Source: Cacajao melanocephalus (taxonomy: Eukaryota > Chordata > Mammalia > Primates > Pitheciidae). Taken from it: a stretch of 64,000 nucleotides of DNA. The stretch spans positions 124,001-188,000 of the forward strand of contig CAUYLG010039174.1 of assembly GCA_963573385.1 (NCBI GenBank), written 5' to 3'. A model generated the notes under the pieces. It was not told the DNA's origin. It saw nothing but the letters and a program-made list of their open reading frames with translations, and ran no database searches. The position numbers were made by a program, and so were the translations under genes. Positions 50,565 through 63,977 of the stretch are shown here, in pieces (position 1 is the first letter of the stretch; every line of letters starts with the position of its first letter).

Positions 50565-51080
50565 CAAATGAAGCCTCAGCAATTTCATTTCTAGGTATAG
50601 ACACATGCAATACACAAGTGTGTTTATTAAAAAACTTGTACAACAATGCCTTGCAATAGCCAAAACCTGGAAATAACTCACATGTTCATCAACAGTATAG
50701 TAAATTATTGTATATTCATACAACGAAATACCACATGGCAATGGAAGTGCATTAATTACAAATACATGCGACAACCTAGATAGATGTCACAAAAATGTTA
50801 AAGCCAGACACAAAATAATATATAACATGTGATTTATATAAAATACAAAACTAATCTATGGGGTTACAAGTTGGGATAATGGTTACCTTCGGCAGACAGG
50901 GGCAGATAATGCCTAGAAAAGGAGGCCTGAGAAGTTTCTGGAGTTCTATTTCTCATGATGCTCTATTTCTTGATCTGATGCTAGTCACATGGGTGAGTCC
51001 ACTTTGTGAAAACAAAGTAAGGTGTATATTATGATCTATCTGTACACTTTTCTGCATGCATTTTAGGCATCGATAAAATA
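50565..51080 (+). mobile_element. L1M 3' end, third segment
   Basis: gcaatttcatttctaggtat, gcaatagccaaaacctggaa, tctatggggttacaagttgg, catcgataaaatac. Confidence 0.8.
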
Positions 51081-51845
<765 letters not shown>

Positions 51846-51869
51846 TGAAGACGTCTTCAATAATCCACA

Positions 51870-52090
51870 CAGTTTTCATCCTGTTTCCTCAGTGAAACTT
51901 TCCTTGCAGCCCTAGGACAGACTTAGTCACTTCCTCCATGGAGTTCCCATGGCACATTGCACATTCCTTTACTGTGTGTACTAATTCATGATTATTTATA
52001 TATGTTCTTGCCAGGGTTAGATTCCTGCTACTTGAAAACAGGGACTACATTTTAATCATCTTTGTGTGCCCAAAGACTAACAAATAGACC
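51870..52090 (+). mobile_element. L2 LINE 3' end
   Basis: tcagtgaaactttccttgca, cttcctccatggagttccca, ctacttgaaaacagggacta. Confidence 0.65.
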
Positions 52091-52831
52091 AATCTAAAGC
52101 AGACTAGGAATAAACACTACCAAATGATTTCAAGAACTTTGGATGATCACTGGAAAATGCCACCATGAGTTGATTACTCTTTAGCCCTTGCCAAAGACTC
52201 ATTGCAGTCATTTGATAATCCAGGGAGAGATTCCCAAAGTTTGATGGAAATGTTCTTTCTCTCTCTCTCAGATCTTCAGAGACATGACTCCTTATGCATT
52301 TGATCACAAGCAAGGGCAATACCCAGAATGTATTAGTTCTGCAACTCAAAGAAATGCATTTCATTTCACAAAACCTAATGTTATACTCTCTGCTACTTTT
52401 TTTAGTAGAGACTTTAGACCAGAAATATCCATTTGTATACACACACACAAAGAGATCCGTGTCTTTTGCAAAACCATGGTTGAAAAATTATCTATTTTCT
52501 TGTATAATGTTCCACATAAAATGCCCTACAAGATATATTTCTCTTTAAAATCAATGGCAGGAAAAAAAGTGGTCTTGGCTGATGAATTTATGTGTCAAAT
52601 TTTTTTTTTGGGGGGGCGACCCAAGAACTGTTTCTTTCTTTCTTTCTCATTTTTCGGGAAATACAGAACTCAATCAAATGTTCAACCCTAATGATTAAGT
52701 CATTTCAGGGCTCCAGTGACATCCTTGCTTCTGCTCCTTCTATTCTGTTTCAGTTCTACTTTTATTTGTAATTATTATTTGTTATTATGTTTAATTTGTT
52801 AAGCTTCCTTGGAAAGCAGGTAGAGTACATA
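52091..52831. other. Unassigned sequence
   Basis: No family recognised. A T9-G7 junction lies at 52601-52616 and a short (TTTC)n near 52628. A 135-codon frame at 52284-52691 has no domain. Confidence 0.45.
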
Positions 52832-52839
52832 TCTTAAAT

Positions 52840-53062
52840 TGGGGGTTTTCCATCTCAGTACTATTGACATTTTAGACTAGCTAATTTGTTGTTGTCATGT
52901 TGTGCTGCATATTGTAGGTTGTTAGGCAATATCCCTGACCTCTTCCCACTAGATGCTGGCAGTGTCAGCACCACCACTCCCAAGTTGTGACAGTCAAAAA
53001 TGTCTCCATATCATGCCAAATGTCTTCTGGTGGATAAAACTACCCCCTGTAAAGAATCAGTG
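52840..53062 (-). mobile_element. MER20 (hAT-Charlie), near full length
   Basis: gggggttttccatctcagta, cactagatgctggcagtgtc, ending aaagaatcagtg. Flanks tcttaaat (52832-52839) and ccttaact (53063-53070) agree at 6 of 8. Confidence 0.85.
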
Positions 53063-53070
53063 CCTTAACT

Positions 53071-53838
53071 ATGTAAATAAGTATTCTAGAACTCCTTTAA
53101 GCCCTCATATCTAAACTTGCTCACCAAGCAGCTATTAAAGAAGATGCACTGAAAATTATTGATTAAAACCCCAACTACATCTTTACCCACATTAGTGCAA
53201 ATAAGCAGGTCTTTAGCCAAATGAGGAAAGCATATACGCACACACTGGCTTTCTGAGCCAGAAGACTGAGACCGAAGAGACACAGAGTTAAAGTCAGGAA
53301 ATGGACAATGGTGGTTTCATGCCTTTCCTGGAGGTAAACACATAGGGAGAAAATAAACCTAAATGGTTAACAGCCACCAACAATGTTAGAAAGATAGATC
53401 AATGCCACACTGGATAAATTTTAATGCAAAGAGTAAACCCAAAAGTTAGCACACGTTCCTTTTTGTACTTCTCCTCCCTAGCCCTGGTAAATGAAAACAT
53501 CTGAAAGAAGACTGGATTTTTTTTTCAAAGTAAAAAATGACTGAGAAGTCTGGGTGGCTTTTAGTGAACAAAAGTGGGAGCCTCCCTGAAATTTTCCCTG
53601 CAAAGAGCAACAAAATGAGGGAAGGAGTAACCGAGTCCAAACTAGGCAGGTGACAAGCCAGTACAAAAGACCTGCCTCCTACCAGTGTAGTGCATTACAC
53701 TTTCACCCATGAGCTCCTGTTTGGCTCTCTGCGGCAGCCTAGCAAGTTGTACTCCCCTTGTTTTATACATGGGTTAGTCAAACATGTAAATGGCACAGAT
53801 TCATGGACTTGAGGTTTCATACTATTACTGAGTGGTAA
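53071..53838. other. Mostly unassigned; weak MIR-like 53725-53800
   Basis: ccttgttttatacatgggtt resembles reverse MIR. The rest is unassigned. Confidence 0.4.
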
Positions 53839-53850
53839 AACACAGAAGAG

Positions 53851-54623
53851 TTTCAATATCACTGATCATTAGAGAAATGCAAATCAAAACCACAATGAGA
53901 TACTGTCTCACATCAGTCAGAATGGCTACTATTAAAAAGTCAAAAAATAACAAGATGCTAGTGAAGTTGTGGAGAAAATGAATGCTTATGCACTATTGGC
54001 AGGAGTGTAAATTAGTTCAACCACTGTGGACAGCAGTGTGGTGATTCCTCCCAGAGCTAAAATCAGAACTGCCATTCAACCCAGCAATCCCATTACTGGA
54101 TATATACCCTGAGGAATATAAATCATTCTATCATAAAGACATATGCACGCATATGTTCACTGCAGCAGTATTCACAATAGCAAAGACACAGAATCAACCT
54201 AAATGCCCATCAATGACAGACTAGATAAAGAAAGTATGGTACATATACACCATGGAATACTATGCAGACACAAAAAGAATGAGGTCATGTCCTTTTCCAG
54301 GACATGGATGAACCTGGAGGCCATTATCCTTAGGAAACTAATGCAGGAACAGAAAACCAAACACTGCATATTCTCACTTACAAGTGAGAGCCAAATGATG
54401 AGAACTCATGGAGACAAAGAAGAGAACAATAGACATTAGGGCCTATTTGAGGGTGGAGGGTAGGAGGGTGGAGTGTAGAGGAGCAGAAAAAAATAACTAG
54501 CAGGTACTATGCTTATTACCTGGGTGATGAAATAATCTGTACAACAAACCACTATGACATGAGTTTACCTATATAGCAAACCTGCATATATACCCCTGAA
54601 CCGAAAACAAAAGTTAAAAAAAG
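53851..54623 (+). mobile_element. L1PA/L1PB, 5'-truncated
   Basis: 773 bp of L1 3' sequence: agagaaatgcaaatcaaaac, acccagcaatcccattactg, ggaatactatgcagacacaa, acctgggtgatgaaataatc, A-rich end. Perfect duplication aacacagaagag at 53839-53850 and 54624-54635. ORF2 remnant is broken (gaps and stops). Confidence 0.95.
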
Positions 54624-54689
54624 AACACAGAAGAGCTTGAATGGGGATTACATCAATTCTATGCAAACTACAAGACGCTTCTCCCTAAA

Positions 54690-54905
54690 GTCTCCCCTGA
54701 TTCTCCCCAGCTCTCAGTCAGAAGAATCAGCTTCTTCTCTTTAGCCTTTGGCTTGCTCTTTCATTAGCATTATCTGAGTGGGGGCTTTTTCTTCCTAATC
54801 TGGCACAGAGTATCTTAATCATCTTTGTTTTCTCCTCTGTTTTTACTAAACACAGAGCCTTGTAGGACTCCAAATATGTTTGTTTAATTGAGCCTTATCT
54901 ATTAA
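54690..54905 (+). mobile_element. L2 LINE 3' end (weak)
   Basis: atctggcacagagtatctta and a gtttgtttaattgagcc tail. Confidence 0.4.
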
Positions 54906-55334
54906 TATACTCTTGAATCCCTACTGATTATTCAGTAGGGAAAGTTGAGTCATAAAAGCCTTATTCTAAAGGGAGAGGAATTCCTAAGAAATATCTAGAG
55001 ATTTGTGACTCTGGGACCCTTCAGAAACGAGGGCAGTTATCAGTTCTTTGCAGGGGCAATCCTTTCCCTACACTTTCCAGGATGTGACCTTCCAGTGGCA
55101 CTTGGGATGGACATGGCAGCACAGCTTTTAAACAATGACTGAGGGTGTGCTTGAATGAGAAGGATTCCACATCTCACTCTCCATGTCATTAAAACAAGGG
55201 GTATTTGCTCAGGTGACAGGGAAATTTATCTCAGGGGCCTCTACTGTTTCTGTGGCATAAAATGTACATTTCTATCTTTAAAAAAACCAGTATAATTATT
55301 TCCAATACACACTTTCATGTCATGAGTTTTCAAT
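54906..55334. other. Unassigned sequence
   Basis: Nothing recognised. Confidence 0.45.
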
Positions 55335-55470
55335 CCTTGTGAGTGCCCGTGAGTTAAGAGATTCACTCCTATTTTGTAGAGAGAAACTGAGGCTTACAAA
55401 GGTTGAGGCACCTTCCTAAAGCCATTGTGCCAATTAATGACAGAGCAAGCCATCTGATTCTCCACCGAGG
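55335..55470 (-). mobile_element. MIR fragment
   Basis: tcctattttgtagagagaaa, ctgaggcttacaaaggttga, cagagcaagccatctgattc. Confidence 0.65.
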
Positions 55471-55704
55471 GCCGTGGATTCCAACAGAGGAAATTGTGCC
55501 CCCAGGCAGACATGTGTATTTAGATATGAGAATAATTATAAAGTTAGGGGACTGTCATTCCTGTCTGGGCCACTTTGCCCCCAGCTCCTTGCAGCTGCCT
55601 CTACTGATAAAATCCTAAGCCCTTATTATAGAGTAAAACTTTGGCCAGCAGCCTCAGAGAGACTTTTAGTGGTACTTGTAAAGTAGTCCCACTGCTAATA
55701 AAGT

Positions 55705-55880
55705 AGTATGCAGTCATTCAACACATACTTTTTGAGCCTCACCTATGATTTTGCACAAAATATGTTGAAAGTCAAAACACCCTCATGGAGCTTGGTTTCT
55801 CAGGAGGGAAACGGTTGTTAAATGAAAAAAGTCACCCATATAATGGAAAGGTACAAGGAGAGAAAAGTATGGGGTGTTTA
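55705..55880 (-). mobile_element. L2 LINE 3' end
   Basis: cagtcattcaacacatactt, ccctcatggagcttggtttc. Confidence 0.65.
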
Positions 55881-55912
55881 CCTAGCATGAATGTGGGTAG
55901 ATAGGGTTACAG

Positions 55913-56241
55913 GATTTAGTAAATAAGGTACAGGACATCCAGCTAATTTTGAATTTCACATTAAAAATGAGTATTTTTTTTAAGAGTTGGAGTCTTGTTC
56001 TGTTGCCATGATACAGTGGTGTGATCACAGCTTACTGCAGCCTTGAAGTCCTGGGCTCGAGTCATCCTCCCACCTCAGCTTCCCAAATAGCTGAGATTAT
56101 AGGAGTGAGCCACCTCATCTGGCTAATTTTTTAACATAAGTATGTCCCATGCTATATTTGAGACATACTCATACTGACAATATTATTATTTATCTGAAAT
56201 TCTAATTCACCTTAGCATCCTGCATTTTACCTGGTAACCCT
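55913..56241. mobile_element. Palindromic hAT-like element, split by an Alu monomer
   Basis: Ends agggttac and gtaaccct are exact inverted repeats. Left half catccagctaattttgaatt and right half tatctgaaattctaattcac mirror each other. Flanks gggtagat and agggagat agree at 6 of 8. Confidence 0.75.
55974..56131 (-). mobile_element. Free Alu monomer (FLAM/FRAM-like)
   Basis: T run, gagttggagtcttgttctgt, one monomer only, ending atctggctaatttttt. Confidence 0.75.
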
Positions 56242-56249
56242 AGGGAGAT

Positions 56250-56655
56250 AAGATATAGCTGTAGTTTCAGAGATGTAGGCTTGCCCTGACCCTGATCATA
56301 ACTCCAACTCCTAACTCCATGCCACTAAGTCTGTCTCTCCATTTCCTTCTAAGCCATATGCCAGTCAGCTTGGCTGGGCTACTCCTAGCCTGGCAATCTC
56401 ATTGCTCCCAAAAACTGACTCCAGCTGCCTTTGGACTCACCCAGGGACTGGAGTCCTTTTGCAATATGCTTTCCTTCCCAGTCTTCCACTGTATGCACCT
56501 ATGCTTGGCATAGTCTTTGGAGTCTAAGATATCTCTTTGACCATCATTTCCCCAGCCCCCACCCCTTTCAAATCTCAGCTTCCTTGCCTCTTCACTACCT
56601 CAAATGCTGATGAAATTCCAAAATGTGCCTCATGCCTGAGCCAACTCATGTTATT

Positions 56656-56657
<2 letters not shown>
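56250..56657. other. Unassigned, pyrimidine-rich
   Basis: L2-like texture (cagcttccttgcctcttcac) without firm anchors. Confidence 0.35.

Positions 56658-56700
<43 letters not shown>
56658..56700. repeat. (AC)n microsatellite, uninterrupted
   Basis: 43 bp of perfect AC, the longest clean dinucleotide run of CA type here. Confidence 0.98.
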
Positions 56701-56701
<1 letters not shown>

Positions 56702-58100
56702 TACTTACCACACATGCAATCTATATGGTAAGCTGGTCACCATTTGGCCTTTTATCATTTAGATGTCTTTATTTACCATCCCTCATCAACATAGTGATAA
56801 CCTTGATATTAGAATCATTAAGGAAAACTTCAAATTATACCCATCTGGGTTTAGGTGCTAAGTTATGCTATTGATTCTAAAGCTCTGCAAACAAGTGATC
56901 CATCTACTTACAGTGTTGATCATAATCCCATGAGATTTTTTGATCAGAATCTCTCATCCCTACAATGACAGTTAACAGAGCTCATCATACTGGATAAACT
57001 CCTCCAAATTCTTTATTTGCCATTCATCATATATTTAAGAGCATCTCCACGACTAATATTATTCAGCTAAACAAAATAAAATTTGAGATTTCTGTATCTA
57101 GGACCAGGAACAGATGGAAGTAGAAAAGAAGGGGGATAGCTAGGGAGCTGAAAAAGAATGTTTTAGACCCAATATACAGCCTATATACAGAGGATAGAGA
57201 TGCCTTCTTTAAGTTGTATCTCAAATTCTATACAGAATTCTGATTATATGCATTTTGTGGAACCTCAGAATCAAATGATTTCCAAGTTGGGAGTGACTTT
57301 CTTTTCATATGCAAACACTCAGGCTCTGCCAAGGAAAGTGACTGTCCTAGCCTATCAGGTGGACCTTCACATTCTTAGTCCTCCCTGATATTTGCTACAT
57401 TCTGTTCATTGATTCATTACTTTTTAATTTCAGGGTACATATTTTTAAAAAGTGGTTTTTATTTTGAGAAATGTTCTATTCAGGAATTTGAAATCATAAG
57501 TCTAAACTCCAGAAGGTTATCAGAAAAGAAAATCCAGAAAGTGAGGAAGGTTAGAAAAACATAAGACACTTTGTCCTGTGTTAAAAGTTGCATCAACAAA
57601 TGGTAAGTGGAAGGAATGTGGTTAAAGGCAAGAAAAGCTACGTTAAATAGCACTCGGTCAGTGACGTCGGTATAGCCATTGTCAGGAAAAGGTCCAGTGC
57701 TTTCATAGGCCCCACTTCCAGGAATAACTCCTCTCACTTCCCTGTGTTCAGAATGAGAGGACCTCTTGGGTAATAGGGATACCTTCAGATGCCAAACAAA
57801 TAATATTCAAAGATAATAGTTGGTGGTTCTAAATTCTCTCAAGGAAAACACTCAGTTGACCTTTGATGTATCAGATTAAGCTGTGGAATGTCCAGTAAAA
57901 GATATGTAATGTGTACTTTCCTGTATGACAGATATCAGATGAGGGCAAAATTATAAACAGCATTTTCCTGCAGATGACTAAGAGAAGTACTCATAGGAAG
58001 TTATTCCCTCCAGAAAGAATCTAAAATAGATTATATATGCCCTTCTTTTCTGTCTAGAAAAAAGTTGGAGGAAAGAAGGAGACAATTACATTTTTCAATA
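56701..58100. other. Repeat-poor unassigned block
   Basis: About 1.4 kb with no recognised repeat or gene; frames at 57200-57388 and 57480-57737 are unsupported. Confidence 0.45.
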
Positions 58101-58103
58101 AAG

Positions 58104-58527
58104 AAAAGGGAAGGTGAGTGTGATAGATGGCACTAGTAGTCCCAATTCTTCATGGTTCCCTGAATTCATACCCTGTGAAATTTCTGTCACTAAAGAGAGC
58201 ATTTCCCTGCCTGCTGATTTTGAATTTGGCCATGTGATCATATGGAATGACCAAAGGAATGGTAGCTAGCTTGATGCCACAGATGCACTTGGATGGTTGG
58301 GCTTGCACTCTTTTCCATAACATAGCTGTGAAAAAACCTGCTGCCACCCAGCCTGGGTCCCAGAGTGAATACACAAGGATAAAAGTTATTCCCATTTTGG
58401 TAAGAATCCAAGGTCATGTGGATCCAGAACCTGAATCAGAGTCACATAGCCCAAGCTTGCATTGCCCACTCCCAATCAATCTGAAGACTATTGAGTGATA
58501 ATGATGGCCGTTTCAAGCCAGGAGATA
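58104..58527 (+). mobile_element. MLT1-type MaLR LTR, 5' part
   Basis: gaatttggccatgtgatcat, ggttgggcttgcactctttt, then broken by a Charlie element; the tail resumes at 58836. Confidence 0.6.
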
Positions 58528-58823
58528 AAAAATTAAGGCCTTTGAGCCAAATCCAGCTTCTATCAGCAAACCATTCATGGATCTTACATTTTTAAAGCAC
58601 AGAAAACACATCAGAAGATTTTGTGGCACATAAACAATTTTATGAAATTCAAATCACAGTATCTATATATACATAAAGTTTTATTAAAACATAGCCATTC
58701 TTATTTGTTTATGTATTGCTTATGGCTGTTTTAGCCCTACAATAGCAGAGTTGAGTAGTTGGAACAGAGAACATATGACCTGCAAACCTGAAAATATTTA
58801 CTATCTAGCTCTTTCCAAAAAAG
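58528..58823 (+). mobile_element. hAT-Charlie element (same family as 1-105, longer form)
   Basis: aggcctttgagccaaatcca, ttatgaaattcaaatcacag, gcagagttgagtagttggaa, tgaaaatatttactatctag. Confidence 0.82.
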
Positions 58824-58835
58824 AGCTTTTTAATT

Positions 58836-58890
58836 CTCCTTGAAGACACCAAGTTTTGAAGTGGTTTACTATGCAGCAATATGCAAGTGA
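58836..58890 (+). mobile_element. MLT1-type LTR, 3' tail
   Basis: aagacaccaagttttgaagt then ggtttactatgcagcaatat: the expected LTR terminus. Confidence 0.6.
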
Positions 58891-59254
58891 TTTTCCCCTA
58901 CAAAAGAGCAGTAAATAATTATTAGTAATTGTATTACAGGAAATGAACATACTTAAAATAACACAAATGTAGAAGAATCAGAGGATCTACTGTCGTTCCT
59001 GAATGGGTTATACAAGCCTCCTATTGTATCATATTGCCAGGGATTCTTGAGTAAATTGATTATATTTCCTGTGCTATGCTGGATTATTTTGCATCCAAAT
59101 ACAGCGACTAAAATAGAGGAAGGAGACATTTTTTGCAATGCTTGTAACTCTAGAATGGTCACTTGTCTCCTCACCTTGCATTAGACTTGATACTGATTGA
59201 TACCGTACCCAGAGTGGAAATCAAAATGGGTGGATGAGAGTTTCTTTCCTAACC
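58891..59254. other. Unassigned sequence
   Basis: Nothing recognised. Confidence 0.45.
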
Positions 59255-59465
59255 CCTTGAAGGACAGTGGCCATGTCTTGTACAGTGTTTATATTCCCCT
59301 CAGATACCTTGCATAATTCAAGGCTAACAGCAGATAAATGAGAAACGTGCTGATTAAAGATGTATCTCTGAAGACAACATAGTTCCATAAAGAAGGCATG
59401 GGACTGAAGGTCTAGAGATCTGGCTTCTATACCTGACCCTGCAACTAAGTTACGGGATTCCCTAG
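59255..59465 (+). mobile_element. L2 3' tail followed by MIR-like fragment
   Basis: ccccttgaaggacagtggcc, then gctaacagcagataaatgag; 59400-59465 has a MIR-like gatctggcttctatacctga. Confidence 0.45.
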
Positions 59466-60000
59466 ACCCATTGATATTTTGGTCCACGACAGAACATCCT
59501 ACCTGGCTTACTCTGCTGGTGGGTTACACATGTGTGGAGGTGGTAATCAACTCATCCTTTGAACCAGCCAAGTGAACCAGACCTGGGGAAGCCAGAGCCC
59601 CTGAGACTACTTCCCCCAATCACAAGCAGGCTTGTCCTTTTCCTTTAGTGTGCCACAAAATGACAATTATTTTTTCTTTATGTGCCATGACATGAAAATG
59701 GATAGGATACATTTGGGGCAAATTGAGTCAGGATTTAACCTATAAGGAGATTAGTTTTGTGTGACAGCTATTTACTTTTAAAGTGCAGGGTAAACCTTGG
59801 GCCTTTCAAATTAATTCTTCACTGATCAAGAGTAATAAAAACATAGCCTGGAAATTATTTTAGAAATCTCATTAATTACTGTGGAGATCAGGATGTTCAG
59901 AAGTGAATAAATCAAGCTTAGTGTTCTTTCTTTCCACACTATGTAGCAACCTCCTCCCAAGCTGTAGTGAGTTTATCTTATTGATGAAGCCTATTAATAG
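59466..60000. other. Unassigned sequence
   Basis: Nothing recognised. Confidence 0.45.
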
Positions 60001-60505
60001 TTTCTCCATATATACAACTTCTGAAATGTGACGTTACAACCACTCTCATCAAGAGTTGGGTCTATTTCTCCACCTTTGAATCTGAGCAGGCCTTGTGTGT
60101 TGCTTTGGTTAACAGATGGTGGCACAAGAGATGGTATTTCAGTTTTGAGCCTAGACTATAAGATATCTTGAGTGTTTCTACTTTTTCTCACAGATTCTTG
60201 CCACACCATAAGAAAAACCCAGGAGAATCTGATGGAAGATTAGAAACCATATGGAAAAGAACCCAGTTTTCTCAGGCATGATCACCCTAGACCTGCTGAA
60301 TTCCAAACATATGAAAGAGATGGCCAAGATCAGCAGAGCCTTCTCCATGACGCACAGCTGACTGCATATGCATAAGAAAGCCCAGCCAAGACCAGAAATA
60401 TCATCTGGCTGATTCATAAATACATTGCAAATAATCAATGTCTACTGTTTGAAGCCTCTGATGTTTGGGATGGTTTGTTACACATCAATAGCTAACTGAA
60501 ACAAA
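60001..60505 (+). mobile_element. MLT1-type MaLR LTR, near full length
   Basis: tctgagcaggccttgtgtgt, agatggccaagatcagcaga, gaagcctctgatgtttggga, catcaatagctaactgaaac. Confidence 0.82.
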
Positions 60506-60589
60506 GATGTATAAGCATCAGGTTTATTTTCATTTTAATGAAAGGGAAAAGTATCCTTTTCCTTATTTATGTTAGTCAAATACCTGTTG

Positions 60590-60695
60590 ATCTATGCATT
60601 TAACAAAATGTTATCAACCATATATTCTATCTCAGGCTCTGAACTGGACTCCAGGGATATAGCAGTGAAATCCACTCAACTAATAATGCCTCCAT
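60590..60695 (-). mobile_element. L2 LINE 3' end
   Basis: gcatttaacaaaatgttatc, ctctgaactggactccaggg, atatagcagtgaaatcc. Confidence 0.6.
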
Positions 60696-61194
60696 AACTA
60701 CATCTGCAATGCTGCACTCTTATGTAATGGTTTAGGGCCCAGCTCTCAGAATATTCTACCATTACTGAAAACTCACCATGTTTGAAATCTTAAGTAATCA
60801 TTCCCTCCTCCAGAAACCCTCAGTAAAAACAAATAAACCAACAACAACCAAAAAACCTACAAGATTTTGTTCTTTCCTACTTTATTCCCACATATCCATA
60901 CTTTCTTGCATGGACTGTGGGCCATAAACCTATGCCCAAGAAAGTTGAGACTTCAAAGAGCAGTAAGACTCAAGATCACATTTAAGGAGATTATAGTTTA
61001 GTGGGAAGGTGTAAGTAACATCTCAGACTTGCCATTGTTGACTTGTTTTGGACACTTGCACTGTTTTACCTGTTAAACTGAGTCTCTTGCTAAGCCCTCT
61101 GTCCTCATGCCACCATTTGCCCAGGTGCTTACAACTTGGCACTGAATCTCTATAATACTTTTCCAGCTGAGCTATGAAACATATGAGACCCAGT
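60696..61194. other. Unassigned sequence
   Basis: No firm repeat or gene. Confidence 0.4.
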
Positions 61195-62007
<813 letters not shown>

Positions 62008-62118
62008 CTACCTCACCTAAAATACTTGCTTTGGTCTTTTCAGGAGCAAGATAGATTTTTGTTGAATTAAATCACTGAGATTTGGGGTTATAGATTACAG
62101 CAACTAGCCTATAGCATA

Positions 62119-62343
62119 ATTGCTCAATTTAGCACTACTGATATTTTGAGCTGGATAATTAATTGTCATGGTGGAGTATCCTATCAGGATATCGTATCCT
62201 GAACATAGGATGTTCAGCAGTATCCTTGGCCTCCACCACAAGTAGAACCCCACCCCCTGCCTTCAGCTGTGACAACCAAAATCTCTTCAGATGTAGCCAA
62301 ATGTCCCCTGGGAAGACAAATTTCCTCCATTTGAGACCCAATG
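62119..62343 (-). mobile_element. MER20 (hAT-Charlie)
   Basis: tgctcaatttagcactactg, ccttggcctccaccacaagt, gtagccaaatgtcccctggg. Contains an extra local inverted repeat (62184-62202). Confidence 0.85.
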
Positions 62344-63977
62344 TCCTCTTATGCCTACTATATCCCATTTCTCATCTATTTGGTATGCACAGGCTTCACT
62401 CATCTAGTTATCAAACAATTCTCTATAATTGGAAATCTAAAGTCCTCTATGTGATTTTCAATATCTTCTTGATTTGACCCAATTTTACTTCCCAAAGTTC
62501 TTGATAATTACCGTCTAGCACATCAACTGAATCTCCCTATATTTCCCTCTTCAGCTTTGTCTATGCATTGCACACACACACACATACACACACACATTCA
62601 TCCACACATTTCTACTTCTGTGTGTTTGATCCTACTATCCATTCCCATGAAGCTTTCAATTCCACCCTCACTGGTTTGTCCTCGCTGTAAATTATTGAAG
62701 CCATATAGTCTAATACAGAATGAACAATGGGTTCCATCTCGCAGAAAAACCATAACTGACAATGGCCACCTGGAGCATAACATTGAAAAGTGAGAGTGTA
62801 TACAGGCTCAGCAACAGCGTGTTGCAATCAAAGAGTAATGTCTGTCACGGACCTGAAGTAGAATGATGGTAGCCATGCCATCCAAGATAGATTGTCTTAC
62901 ATTGCTCTCTGTTGACTTTTCCCAGTCCTAGTATAATTTCCTTAAAAGCAGGATATGTGTTTCATGCAGAAGGAAGAACTGTCTTGGAAAGTAAAATATC
63001 AGTACATAAGTCACTAAAGTACATATAACTTTGTGAAATCATCCCCAAACATTTTCCTAATACATTTATCAAGAAGGAAAAGTTGTGTCCTGATGCAATC
63101 ATTCCCTAGGCTCTGTATCAATCACAGTGTCATGTTAGGGAACATTATTTTCGTTTCATCAAAATTATCAGTTTGAGTAGCAGCTATACATTATATACAT
63201 ACTGAAGCACACAACTATACCTCCCACCAACCCATTTTTTTTTTAAACAACCAAACCTTTCCCTCAATAATCTTGGCTAAATTTCTGCACTTGGCTAAAA
63301 ATCTACAGGCCATGGAAATTTATACCATTTAAAATATGTTTTTGGACATCTGCCTCCTTAATGTTTTATTTTTATTTATTTTTCTCTTAAGACATATTTT
63401 GTATTAAAAGAACTAGATGTGTCATTGTCATGGGCACAAAATCATCTTGTTTATTACAAAATGACTCATACAAATTCGTAATGAAAGAAATCTGTCCTTT
63501 CCAGAAGCAGTAAATAATTTGCACAAAACATTCTCTAAAATTTAGTTGAGCTTTATCTCAAAACCTCACATGATTTACGAAATGTTATTGGTATTTCTAA
63601 AACAAAAAAATGAAGACTGAGATGGAGTCAAAAGCCCCCATGAACTTCTGCATTGCTAGACCACCCCCATCAGGGGTGTTTCACCCTCAAACATGAAATC
63701 CCCAATGAAAATCAACAATTTTCCTATTAAAGTTGATTGTCTGCAGGTTAGACATCAGCCATCAAGGTCTCCTGTCAATCTAATGTGGCTATTTCTAACG
63801 TTGTTTCTGGGGTAACTCTTTCTGCAACTATGTTTTTATTTACGAAAACAGCTACTGAGCACTTACTATATCTCAGATCTAATACTTGTCAGTTGAGAAG
63901 TTAACCTACTAAGTATTTTTTCAAGTTATATTTTGTAAGTTTCCTTTCATTCAAATGTTTTCTTTCTCTTATATTTC
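62344..63977. other. Mostly unassigned; short CA run 62571-62596
   Basis: About 1.6 kb with no firm repeat. A MIR/L2-like scrap lies near 63850-63895. The last 23 bases (tattgtggtaacatatacat) may begin a reverse L1M. Confidence 0.4.

Noticed and set aside
52284..52691. 135-codon frame
   Set aside because: No domain, no codon bias, ends in a T/G-run region; chance frame.
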